Assembly (NCBI RefSeq): GCF_011397635.1
Contig: NC_064757.1
Span: 33,765,839 to 33,829,838, forward strand
Origin: Epinephelus fuscoguttatus
Lineage: Eukaryota; Chordata; Actinopteri; Perciformes; Serranidae
DNA: 64,000 nucleotides
Reading direction: 5' to 3'
The translations under genes were made by a program, and so were the position numbers. Below, piece by piece: positions 22,624 through 32,550 of this stretch; position 1 is the first letter of the stretch; the number at the start of each line of letters is the position of its first letter. The notes under the pieces are model-generated. The model ran no database searches and was not told the DNA's origin. It worked only from the letters and a program-made list of their open reading frames with translations.

Positions 22624-24030
22624 ATGGCTGAGCGAGCTCTCCTCGAAAGTTATTTGATTTGCCATGAGTGTTCAGAGATTTTCAGAGATCCTGTGTCTCT
22701 GGGCTGCCACCACAGCTTCTGTTCAAGCTGCCTGCAAAAACGCTGGGAACAAGCTAAAAACAAAAACTGTCCCATTTGTAAAAGAAAATCCTCAATGGAC
22801 GAACCAGGACCGAACCTTTTACTGAAAAAAATGTCTGACTCCTATGTTGGAATACAGAGAACTGGAACATCTGAGATAGAAATGGGAGAAAGGAAACTAA
22901 TGTTGGTGTGTAGCGAGCATCAAGAAGAGCCTAAATTTTTCTGTGAGGATGAAGACAGAGCTGTGTGTCCTGTCTGTAAGTTTTCTCCTCACAAGAGTCA
23001 CAAGGTGGTTCCCATAAAACAAAAAGTCAGTGACCTGAAAGACCAGCTGAAATCTGACTTAAAGTCTCTGCAGGACAAGAGGGACAAATACAAACAAGTG
23101 GAGAAAACATACGATGAAATGAGTCAACACTCCAAGAAGCAGCTGTTCAGAGCGGAGTTCAACAAGCTCCACCAGTTCCTGAAAGAGGAAGAGGAGTCCA
23201 GAGTGGCAGCTCTGAGGGAGGAAGAGGAGCAGAAGGGAAAGACTATAAAGAGAGAGATGAAGATGATTCAGAAGCAGATCTCCTCTCTGTCTGACAGTAT
23301 CTCTGCTGTTGAGGAAGAGCTGCAGAAACACATGGTGCCATTCCTCAGCAGTTATAAAGACACTCAGAGCAGAGCCAGAGTCCAGTGCTCACTGTCAGAT
23401 CCACAGCTGGTCTCAGGAACGCTGATAGATGTGGCCAAACACCTGGGCAACCTGTCCTTCAGAGTCTGGGAGAAGATGAGGGTGAAGGTCCACTTCAGTC
23501 CCGTCGTTCTGGACCCGAACACTGCAGGCCACTGTCTCCGTCTGTCTGATGATCTGACCAGTGTGAGAGAGGGACACAAAAACCAGCAGCTTCCTGACAA
23601 TCCAGAAAGATGCACTAATTACGCCAATATTCTGGGCTCTGAGGGGTTCAGCTCAGGAGAGCACAGCTGGGAGGTGGAGGTGGGAGATCATCCTCGCTGG
23701 AATATAGGTTTGGCTAATGAGTCTATTGACAGAAAGGGAAAGAGATATGCCACACCGGACTGTGGAGTCTGGTGTTTATGGCATGGCTATGGAAAATACA
23801 CTAATGGAGATGGTAGGACTGTGACAGTGAAGAAGAGTCTGCAGCGGGTCAGAGTCCAGCTGAACTATGACAAGGGGGAGGTGTCTTTCTATGACTCTGA
23901 GGACATGAGTCACATCTACACACACAGAGACACTTTCACCGAGAAACTCTTCCCATATTTCTTTATTGGAGAGGCCGGTGATGCTAAAACTGCTGAGATC
24001 AAAATCTGTCAGACTGAGATTTCTTTGTGA
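22624..24030 (+). CDS. TRIM35-like E3 ubiquitin ligase, single coding exon
   Basis: 468 residues in one uninterrupted frame, with ATG in a good context (ACAAATGG). Residues 13-52 form a C3HC4 RING (C13, C16, C28, H30, C33, C36, C49, C52), which would bind an E2 enzyme. Residues about 95-132 form a B-box 2 (CSEH...FFCEDE...CPVC...HKSH). A Glu/Lys/Gln-rich coiled coil spans about 135-245. A PRY-SPRY domain spans about 285-465 (VVLDPNTAGHCLRLSDDL, LGSEGFSSGEHSWEVEVG, GEVSFYD). The set and order are those of TRIM35/NF7-type (class IV) TRIM proteins, which are expanded in fish and often act in ubiquitin signalling and innate immunity. The exact orthologue cannot be fixed. It lies between ZNF-D and ZNF-E. 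Confidence 0.88.
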   Translation: MAERALLESYLICHECSEIFRDPVSLGCHHSFCSSCLQKRWEQAKNKNCPICKRKSSMDEPGPNLLLKKMSDSYVGIQRTGTSEIEMGERKLMLVCSEHQEEPKFFCEDEDRAVCPVCKFSPHKSHKVVPIKQKVSDLKDQLKSDLKSLQDKRDKYKQVEKTYDEMSQHSKKQLFRAEFNKLHQFLKEEEESRVAALREEEEQKGKTIKREMKMIQKQISSLSDSISAVEEELQKHMVPFLSSYKDTQSRARVQCSLSDPQLVSGTLIDVAKHLGNLSFRVWEKMRVKVHFSPVVLDPNTAGHCLRLSDDLTSVREGHKNQQLPDNPERCTNYANILGSEGFSSGEHSWEVEVGDHPRWNIGLANESIDRKGKRYATPDCGVWCLWHGYGKYTNGDGRTVTVKKSLQRVRVQLNYDKGEVSFYDSEDMSHIYTHRDTFTEKLFPYFFIGEAGDAKTAEIKICQTEISL

Positions 24031-24885
24031 TGTCAGTGTTGTTGACTCTGACTTCACTGTTTGTCTCTTTGGAATAATCAAGACAATCATCCAGAAAGAA
24101 ATATGTTCTCAGCATACAAACTGCATTAAATCACAAGGTGATGAACTTTTATATTTTCTTAAACCAATTATATTCTTTGGATTATAAGCAGCGTCTTTTG
24201 CTTAATTAGATCATAATATAACACTGTATCTTCTACACCAAATACTTTGTCATTTTAGTTTGAGATATCTCTGAAATTTTCTGATGAATTATTTCCGTTT
24301 TGTTCATGTTTTAATTTCAGGGTTTCATACTGTCCACTCAAAGTCTCATTGGTTCAGTTTATCAAAACACATTCCAGCTCTGATAGATTGTTATTTGTTG
24401 TTTCATTCTTTAGCAGAACTGGTTTGTTGACTGCAGGAAAAAAAAACTGTCTCTACTGTCTGAAATGAATTATACAAAGTGGTTTTCATCTTTGCTTGAT
24501 GTTTGAGCTTATTCCAAAAACATGAACGCAAAAATGATTGTTGTAATCTAAAATTCATTTTTGAAATATCCCGTCATCATCAGGGATTTAGTTGTATTTT
24601 GTTTGGCAAAAATGTGTAAAAATGTTAAATGAATACTTGCTTATGTTGCTTTGTAAATACTCTGATTGTATGATGCTGTTTTCTTGGCTTTTAAGAAATA
24701 CCGTTGGTGGGTGAGATGGCTACAAACCAAAGTTAAAGGCATATAAAGGCTACGTTGATATGGCTCAGTTAAGTGTGGGAGCTTTTCTTTCTACTTTTCT
24801 ACATGTTATTTTATACACAACTTATCTTGACAGAATAACAGAGCCCCTGAAGTCACAGAAGGTGATTTTTTTTAGATTTTGTGCA
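24031..24885 (+). other. 3' flank of the TRIM gene
   Basis: AT-rich sequence without a gene or recognised repeat. Probably includes the TRIM 3' UTR. Confidence 0.4.
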
Positions 24886-25178
24886 CCACCCAGCCAACAT
24901 TTGTATATACGGCCCATGTGGGTAGAAAATGGGCTGAAAAAATTGGCCCTATATTGGATTGCCCACATGTTCCATATTGGCCCTATGCTAATTGCCAACA
25001 TGGGTCATGCTGGGGCTACCCGAGTACAAAGTGGGCATGGGTCCGAAATGGGCATCTAAGCTGGGGCCCACTTGCGTAACCCATACAATACGGAAAATGT
25101 GGACAATCCCATATAGGGCCCATTTTTCAGCCCATTTACTACCCACATGGGCTCCACATACAAATGTCGGGTGGGTGG
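24886..25178. mobile_element. MITE-like element with long inverted repeats
   Basis: The left arm CCACCCAGCCAACATTTGTA, then GGCCCATGTGGGTAGAAAAT and GGGCTGAAAAAATTGGCCCT, is nearly the reverse complement of the right arm ending at 25,178 (CCACCCACCCGACATTTGTA, GAGCCCATGTGGGTAGTAAA, TGGGCTGAAAAATGGGCCCT). Arms are about 75-95 bp of a 293-bp element without coding capacity: a non-autonomous DNA transposon. Family not assigned. Confidence 0.75.
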
Positions 25179-25554
25179 TTAATTATCTTGTGCAAGGGAA
25201 CAAATTGTCTTGTTGGCACAATTCAAGGAAATATCTTGTTTCCATAAGGTAAGAACTGGTTCACATAAGAAAAATTAATGTGTGCACACAATATAAAAAA
25301 GCCCCCTTTTGAGAGTTCAAGTGCTTCACATATTTTGCGAATAAGACTTGTGTAATTATACTGAACTACCATCTTGAATGCGTAGTGAATATACGGTTTC
25401 TACTTAAATAAAGGGAATACTTCTTTCACCATTTTTGTTGTTGTTGTTTTTAAAACGTATCTGCGAAGCAACAAAAATGGGCTGTTAGTTAAAAGTAATA
25501 GTTTAGAAAAAATAGTTTAGCAGTAGTATTTCCTGGTAGACGTACTCACTACTG

Positions 25555-25665
25555 CCATCAGCTGAGAGCGGAAAGAAAAATCCCGCTTTGATTTACACTG
25601 TCGGACCTGAAGAGTGTAACACCACCGGAAGTAAACAACACCAGCGCTTGTAGCGCTAGCTTCAT
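25555..25665 (+). promoter_or_regulatory. ZNF-E promoter cassette
   Basis: CTGTCGGACCTGAAGAGTGT is followed by CACCGGAAGTAAACAACACC (25,623-25,642), about 100 bp before the ATG. This is the cleanest example of the family promoter: a full ETS-like ACCGGAAGT joined to AAACAAC. Confidence 0.7.
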
Positions 25666-25740
25666 TCATATATTGAAGTAGCTTTGGGATGTTTTTATAG
25701 TCGTAGCGTCGATAAACATTAAATTTCTCGTGAAGTAATA

Positions 25741-27168
25741 ATGTCTTCAGTTGAGTATTTGAGAGAGTTTGTCAAAGAGAGACTAGCTGCTGCTGCTGAA
25801 GAAATATTCGGAGTTTTTAAAACAACTATCGTCGAGTACGAGGAAGAGATTGATCGTTTGCGCAGACTTTTGGATATCGTTTGGAAACCTGAGCTAACAT
25901 TGCACAGCACGGGTGGGTAAACTTAATTATTTTTGATAACACAAACAGAGAAATACGATTTATAAATTATCCTTTTTGTTGAAAATACATTCTGGTACTT
26001 GCATGTCTGCATGTTTTTCTTAAACATCACAGTAGCCTACCTATTGTTGTCTGTCCTTCCAGAGCACTCACAGCAACATGTCTATAAGGAGGAGGAGGTT
26101 CTCACTGACCAGGAGAGGAGCTCCAGTCTGGACCAAGAGGACCCAGAGCCTCCACAGATTAAAGAGGAAGAGGAGGAACTCTGCATCAGTCAGGAGGGAG
26201 AGCAGCTTGAACTGAAGGAGGAGGCTGATACCTTTATGTTGACTCCTACTCATGAGGAAAGTGACCACAGTGAAGATCAGACTCTGGACTTCAATCCTGG
26301 TGTCACTTTGAGTACATTAGAGAAAGAGTATGTAGTCAACCTGCCAGTTATAAGCTTTGTGGTATCAGGAGCACACGGTGACCACCAGCTCCTCTCTCAC
26401 AGCTCTCATGTGGCTGAGAGCCAAGATCAGACAAGAGGCAAGCACGGAGACTCAGGATCAAGTCGAGATGCGGAGCCAAAACCACCCAAGAGAGATCACA
26501 AAAGCAGCATTCACAGTAACATTACAGGCAACCCTGACTTCTCAGAGATTCCCTGTAATACTCACACAGATAAACAGTCTTTCAAATGTGACATATGTGA
26601 AAAATATTTCAAGTTTAAGTCACTGTTGCAGAGACACATGAAAACCCACACAGGCGAGAAGCCGTATTCTTGCAACATATGTGGGAAAGGATTCAGTCGC
26701 ACCTCAACACTGAACATTCACACAAGAATCCACACATTTGAGAAGCCATATTCTTGCAACACCTGTGGGAAACAATTCAGTCAAAAATCAGCGTTGAACA
26801 CTCATATAAAAGGCCACACAGGTGAGAAGCCGTATTTATGCAACACCTGTGGGAAAGGGTTCAGTCAGACGTCAGCACTGAACATTCACATAAGAGGCCA
26901 CACAGGTGAGAAGCCATTTTTGTGCGTGACATGTGGGAAAGCTTTCAGACGTAACGACGAATTGAAACTCCACATGAGAATCCACACGGGTGAGAAGCCG
27001 TTTACTTGCAACACATGTGGGAGCGCTTTCAGAGTTAGTCGTGACTTGTTGGTCCACATTAGAAGAGCCCACACTGGGGAGAAGCCGCATCTTTGCAAGA
27101 TCTGCGGGAAAACGTACTTTGATGTGTCTCAGTTGACGAGGCATATAAGATCACACACAGGCATGTAA
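25741..27168 (+). CDS. ZNF-E: C2H2 zinc-finger protein, 7 fingers
   Basis: Exons 25741-25912 (172 nt) and 26063-27168 (acceptor after CCTTCCAG), intron 150 bp, phase 1; 425 residues. N-terminal domain [15 protein letters not shown]..., with DRLRRLLDIV where most copies have DRQRRLL. Acidic linker 58-232 with [11 protein letters not shown] and [18 protein letters not shown]. Seven fingers from about 233 to 423; fingers 3 and 4 are almost alike (FSQKSALNTH, FSQTSALNIH), suggesting recent duplication. Finger 6 has the H-X4-H form (HIRRAH) and finger 7 is the conserved terminal type CKICGKTYFDVSQLTRH. Intact promoter and splice sites make this the most likely fully working copy. Inferred nuclear DNA-binding regulator. 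Confidence 0.9.
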
Positions 27169-27375
27169 ACTCGTGCATGCCAGGTATGTGCGAGAGGATT
27201 TAGTTCTAGTGGTTCTCATAGAAGCAATAAGCCACACAATTATAGCACTTTTGGGAAAAGTTCTACTCCAATCACATTCTTGAAAAGAAAAAAAAAACAG
27301 ACCAATATACACAGGAGAAACCATACAGATGAAACTCGCGCAGAGACGTGTTCACCAACGGAATTAAATACAGTT
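27169..27375 (+). other. 3' UTR of ZNF-E with fossil fingers
   Basis: The stop follows HTGM. Downstream the frame still reads CQVCARGFSSSGS, then STFGKSSTPITFLK and NIHRRNHTDETRAE, counterparts of the dead fingers after ZNF-A and ZNF-C. ATTAAA near 27,364 may be the poly(A) signal. Confidence 0.55.
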
Positions 27376-27526
27376 TTGTATAGGGATGCACAATATATCT
27401 GGCTGATAATGGGAAATTTATATTATTATTTATTATTCAAATTATTTATTAATCAAATTGTAACTGAAAAATAGAGCCGATAATACAAATCCATATTGCT
27501 TTCACTGAGCGCACTTAGAGAACACA

Positions 27527-27557
27527 AAGAAGAAGAAGAAGAAGAAGACGAAGAGCA
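27527..27557. repeat. (AAG)n microsatellite
   Basis: Seven or more AAG units followed by GACGAAGAGC. Confidence 0.8.
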
Positions 27558-27639
27558 AGCTCAGCATGCTGACTAAAGAGCCAAACATGTTGTCACCAGT
27601 TTGGACGTTTCTCACAGTTTTAGAGGAAGATAACGCAGT

Positions 27640-27920
27640 TGTGTTGGGGGTGTCGTTCCTTTCTGTTGCCACAGTTACACTGGTTAGATGCAGCGCTGAA
27701 GGACTGTCCCCAGAGCCACAGCCATCAGCACGCCTGGGGACCCGCACACAATGCACCAAACCCTGATCTCTGTCCCTGTGGGCGGTGGGCCCACAGGGAC
27801 AGAGATCAGGATGCCTCCTGGGTGCCTCACTGGAGGTGTTTTGGGGCACGTCCCACTGGTAGGAGGCCCCAGGGTAGACCCAGAACACACTGGAGGGATT
27901 ACATATCTCATCTGGCCTGA
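27640..27920 (+). mobile_element. LINE fragment with internal hairpin
   Basis: GGATGCCTCCTGGGTGCCTC, GGGGCACGTCCCACTGGTAG and GAGGCCCCAGGGTAGACCCA match the 3' coding end of a fish LINE; one frame reads PTGRRPQGRPRTHWRDYIS, typical of that C-terminus. Family not fixed. The part left of 27,784 is partly an inverted copy (next entry). Confidence 0.6.
27762..27810. repeat. Perfect 22-bp hairpin with 5-nt loop
   Basis: Arms 27,762-27,783 (CCTGATCTCTGTCCCTGTGG plus GC) and 27,789-27,810 are exact reverse complements around GGTGG. The right arm belongs to the LINE body, so the left arm looks like a fold-back copy of it. Confidence 0.9.
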
Positions 27921-28489
27921 TGAATGAATGAATGTATGTTAAACACAAGCCTTTATTTTTAGATTAAGGGATGCACTTACTTCAACTGTGTATAACACGT
28001 TGATACATCTAATGTGACAGATGTTATGTCAATGCATTAAATTGAAATCTTAGGTAAAACACTCTATAAAAAGCAAATTATGTTTGAAGTTTTTTGATGT
28101 GCACTTAAAAAGAACAGCTGAAGAGTCAGAACTGTTTTTTATTTTTGTTGTGTAAATATTATTGACCTCAGTTAGATTTGGTTTGAGCGATGTAATATTA
28201 AATCTTTCACCTCTGCTCACTACATCTTTGCTCTTTTCACCCCCAGGTGTGTATAAAATACAGGCTATGGAGTTCCTTTGAAATATAGAAACGTGAAATT
28301 ATCGGTTGTCTTATTGATATCAGCCAAAAGAAGAAGGCAGTTATTGGAAAAAAAATCCATATTGTGCATCTCTACTTTTGTAGTAGCTACATCTCTGTCA
28401 CTGAGTGTACATTTTTATAATAAAGTTGAGATGTCAGTATCTTAGTGTAACGTTTTTCCTTTTATTTGACTGAATTTGTTGTATTTCTG

Positions 28490-28730
28490 TTTGCAAACAG
28501 TATTGTAATCTCCCAAATCCGGGTTAGAAAGTCTGGAGCTGTTCTATAGACAATAAGTTGGGAGAGATGTTGTGTATGACACGGAGAGCACCCAGGGGGA
28601 TGTTCTGAGTATATGGGTACAATTTCTGTTTCAAAGCTGAGAACACAACAATAGAATAAAGCTTGTTTGGGTTTAAAAAAGAAAATAAACATTCTGTGGA
28701 TCCACAATTTTAAACATCCCTCAGCCTGAC
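28490..28730 (-). repeat. Repeat block shared with 33,560-33,800
   Basis: GGAGCTGTTCTATAGACAAT, CACCCAGGGGGATGTTCTGA and GAATAAAGCTTGTTTGGGTT have counterparts at 33,633, 33,690 and 33,747 in the same order. Strand is arbitrary. Confidence 0.55.
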
Positions 28731-28744
28731 TTTCAAATAAAGTG

Positions 28745-28965
28745 TATGTGGCCCACCACACAATATTAGTGAATCAAACAAGATCAGTTTGCATTTTTTC
28801 TCTTCACCTCACAACGGCAGGACTACCATATAGTTTGCAGATGTTTCAAATGAGATATCTACAGGTGGAACTTGTGTATCTTAATTAACACATGGTAAAT
28901 GAGCAAACAGAATGGTTACCTAACCACAGACATTTCCTGCTAGGTAGTAGAAATGACCAAATCAA
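28745..28965 (+). repeat. Interspersed repeat, copy 2 of the pair with 20,525-20,730
   Basis: ATGTGGCCCACCACACAATA, ATAGTTTGCAGATGTTTC and GACATTTCCTGCTAGGTAGT align with the first copy. Confidence 0.55.
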
Positions 28966-28972
28966 AGAAGGC

Positions 28973-28976
<4 letters not shown>

Positions 28977-29031
<55 letters not shown>
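28977..29031. repeat. (GA)n microsatellite
   Basis: About 27 GA units without interruption. Confidence 0.95.
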
Positions 29032-29940
29032 ACAATTTACAGATTGATTGAACTTTCCCAGGCAATGGAAATAACACATTGGAATTCTTAATTTAGTTGG
29101 TGTTTCACTGTAATGAACAAGGACAATGTCTTAGTATGGGCAAATTAAATTAAATATGTTTTTCAAGCTTTTATTATCTAAATTTCATGCTCATGTTATA
29201 TGATCGTATATAAGTTATTTGAAGAAACAAAAGTACAATGCTATGAATAAAAAATCTAAAAAAAAAAAAGTGTGTGCAAAATGTGCAAAAACAACACGTA
29301 AGTAAAAGCTTGAATTACTGAACTGAACTAAAAAAAAGTAAATAAATGGACCGTAGAAATGACAGAAATTTTTTTTTAAAAAAAGAGAAACCAAACCACT
29401 GCAAAATCAGATGCTGATTAATGAAGCTTGTTGTAAATGAGAAATCAAAAGAAAAGCCAGAAATCAAAATGGAAGAAAACCTGATGTAAAGCAAATTAAT
29501 CAAAAGAGAAACCAGACAAATGTCATCAATTAGTCAAGTGTGCTGCCCGAACTACTTCAGAAGCTCCCTGGAGACCAGTGAGGCCATTTGGTCGGTAGGG
29601 GGAGCTGCTGCTTGTACAGTTGCTCTCGCAGAGCTTTACAAATTGCCGCAAGAATAAGAGTGAAGACACCGTGAAGATATGTTTTCATTATCCCACACTT
29701 CTAGGAAAAGTATCTCTCCTCTTTTAACTGATGGTCCGTTAAACCAGCCTACTACTTTGTGTGTGTAACATTTTTAACACACCATGAATTATTTCTGCCT
29801 GAATAATCGGAACAGTTCTTCCGCCACTGCTCATTTATTTGTTTTGAACAAAATCAAGCCGTCAATTGTAAGATATAGTTCAGAGAATATTATCTAATTA
29901 CCTTGTGGAAAGAGGCGATGGTATGAATATCCGTAATAGT
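29032..29940. other. Intergenic, nothing recognised
   Basis: AT-rich sequence with A and T runs. No gene or known repeat could be supported. Confidence 0.4.
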
Positions 29941-29954
29941 GGTGTTAAACGCAC

Positions 29955-30060
29955 ATGTTTGCATCAGTTGAAGGCGGAAAGAAAAGTTCCGGCACTGTCA
30001 CTGTCGGAACTTAATAGTGTGACATCGAGCGGAAGTAAATAATACAAGCGCTGTGTTGGA
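29955..30060 (+). promoter_or_regulatory. ZNF-F promoter cassette
   Basis: GCGGAAAGAAAAGTTCCG, CTGTCGGAACTTAATAGTGT and GAGCGGAAGTAAATAATAC follow each other in the family order. The cassette survives although the exon it should serve has decayed. Confidence 0.6.
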
Positions 30061-30140
30061 GGCGTACGTATATTTAATTAGCTAGGATACTACATTAAAA
30101 TTGCGGCATATGCAGTTATTTCATGGTTAATTTAACAACA

Positions 30141-30322
30141 CGGTATCCAGTCGAGTATTTCAGGAATTAGGAATTAAAAAATAAGGACAAAAGGAATTAA
30201 TAATAATTTAACAAAAAACAAACAAACAAAAAAAAAAAACAACCTATCGTCGAACAAAAGAAATACATCTGTCTGACTGTTGGATATTGTTTGGAGACCT
30301 GAAATGAAATTACCCAATATAG
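30141..30322 (+). pseudogene. Decayed exon 1 of ZNF-F
   Basis: The two ends are recognisable: TCCAGTCGAGTATTTCAGGA corresponds to the start of the family exon 1, and TGTTGGATATTGTTTGGAGA with CCTGAAATGAAATTAC to its end, followed by a good donor (ATAG|GTATGT). The start codon is gone (CGG in its place), and the middle, which should encode the VNERL...EYEEE helix, is replaced by an A-rich stretch with CAAA repeats. It cannot encode the N-terminal domain. Confidence 0.8.
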
Positions 30323-30484
30323 GTATGTAACACTAAATATATTTAACTAAGACAAAGCAGAGAAATTCGATAATCCCATTTGTTTAAAATATAACTATAC
30401 TGATACTAATATGCTCGCATGTCTGCTCGTTTTGTCTTTACCATCACACTAGTATCCTATTCATTTTGTTGTCTGTCCCTCCAG

Positions 30485-31803
30485 AGCCTCCACAGCAACA
30501 TGTCTGTAAGGAGGAAGAGTTTCTCACAGACCAGCAGCTCTGTATTCAGGAGAGGAGCTCCAGTCTGGACCAAGAGGACCCAGAGCCTCCACAGATTAAA
30601 GAGGAAGAGGAGGAACTCTGCACCAGTCAGGAGGGAGAGCAGCTTGAGCTGAAGGAGGAGGCTGATACCTTTATGTTGACTCCTACTCATGAGGAAAGTG
30701 ACCACAGTGAAGATCAGACTCTGGACTTCAACTCTGATGATACTTTTAGTGAAGCAGAGAAAGAGTCTGTAGCCAACATGCCAGTTATAAGCTCGGTGGT
30801 ATCAGAAGCACACGGTGGCAACCAGGAGGGAGAGCAGCTTGCACTGAAGCAGGAGACGGATACCTTTATGTTGACTCCTACTCATGAAGAAAGTGACCAC
30901 AGCGAAGATCAGACTTTGAGCTTGAATCTGGACAAAAGTCAGTGTCCATCAGAGCTTCCAGCTTGCATGGGTATCAGTTGCCTAAATGACAAATCTGGCA
31001 GTGAAAATTGTGAAGCATCAAAACCAAAAAGTGACCACCAGCTCCTCTCTCAAAACTCTTGTGTAGCTAAGAGAGGAGATCAGAAAGGAGGCGAGCATGG
31101 GGACTCAGGATTGACTCAAAATTCAGAGCCAGAACCCAAAAAAAGACATCACAAAAGCAGAAGTCACAGAGACAAGGTAAACAATTTCCACACAGGTGAA
31201 AAGTCTTTCAAATGTTACACATGTGAGAAAGCTTTTAACTGTAAGTCACATTTCCAGAGACACCTGATAACACACACAGGTGAGAAGCCATATTCTTGTG
31301 ACACCTGTGGGAAAAGATTCTTTTGGACATCAGAGTTAAACACTCATATAACAATCCACACAGATGAGAAGCCATATGTGTGCAAATTATGCGGGAAAGC
31401 TTTCAGACAGAATCGCTTCTTGAAAAGCCACATGAGAACACACACGGGCGAGAAGCCGTACCTTTGCAACACCTGCGGTAAAAGATTCCGTTACATGTCG
31501 GGACTGAACACTCACGTCAAACTACACACAGGTGAGAAACCATATACTTGTCAAACATGCGGGCAAGATTTCAGACTTAGCGGTGACTTAAAAGTCCACA
31601 TGAGGACCCACACAGGTGAGAAGCCGTACCTTTGCAAGACCTGCGGGAAAAGATTTGCTTACACATCAGCGCTGAAAACTCATGCAAGAATCCACACAGG
31701 TGAGAAACCATATTTGTGCAACACATGCGGGAAAGATTTCAGACGTAGCAACGAGTTGACGGCCCACATTAGAAGGAAACACATTTTTACACGCACAAGG
31801 TGA
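30485..31803 (+). CDS. ZNF-F: zinc-finger exon, 7 fingers, no usable exon 1
   Basis: The exon starts at the family acceptor (CCCTCCAG|AGCC) and stays open for 439 codons. No ATG lies near its start; the first in-frame ATG is in ADTFMLTP. The linker is a mosaic: a ZNF-B/E-type segment ([20 protein letters not shown], later [16 protein letters not shown]) is followed by a second copy of the ZNF-H type ([20 protein letters not shown], then LDKSQ...[10 protein letters not shown]). Seven fingers follow, ending with [17 protein letters not shown] of the H-X4-H type (HIRRKH) and a short IFTRTR tail; the terminal finger is absent. Either a young pseudogene or a gene that uses a different first exon. 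Confidence 0.7.
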
Positions 31804-32550
31804 TTTAATGTTGCAGCTCACCAGGTGGAGGTTAAGGCGAATTTTCTCTGTTGCCGTCAGGGTGTCATTACACTTTACCTGCTTGTAAAACTAACCAGCA
31901 TTCAATTTTTTTATTCCTGCTGCTATTTGTCTTTAAAATTCTTTGTACATTTTTGTTTTTACTGTTTTTATGTCTGTTATGGTAATGTGTCTATTAACTT
32001 TTATTATTTATAGAGTCATTTGTTCCACTGAACTCCCTGGCATTTTTTTTATTACTCATTCATTTATGTGTCTACATGTTCTGTTCAAACAAATTGCTCC
32101 TGGTGGGATTAATAAAGTTGTCTAAATCTGAATCTGACTGTATTAAGGAAGCACAGTTATTTTTAATGTGTGATTCATTTATTTTACATAAATCTTTATA
32201 TAAAATAATGACAGCCCACATGTCGTGTGTTACAGTGAATTTTTAACGTAATAAAGGTGTTTACATTGTAAGAGAGACTTTTGTTTTTGTGATGACTTCT
32301 CTTTCGTTTGATTAAATATTGTTATATGTTATAATTAACAACAGAATTTGACAGTAACATGCTGCACGTGATCTGCAGGGTGTGTCACCTTATATCAAGT
32401 TAAATCAAAGACAAGATACATGACAATATACAATTAAGAAAAATGATGCAGCATTAATAAAATAAAATAAAAATGCTCTGCCTGGCAGCATAAAAAGACA
32501 AGTGACCCAGCACTAGTAAAGGGTTTATTCATTCCAGAGGTCAGTCCTTT
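31804..32550 (+). other. 3' flank of ZNF-F
   Basis: GTTGCAGCTCACCAGGTGGA resembles flank downstream of ZNF-C. GGTGGGATTAATAAAGTTGT (32,102-32,121) is a LINE-type 3' tail motif and also supplies an AATAAA. No gene seen. Confidence 0.4.
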
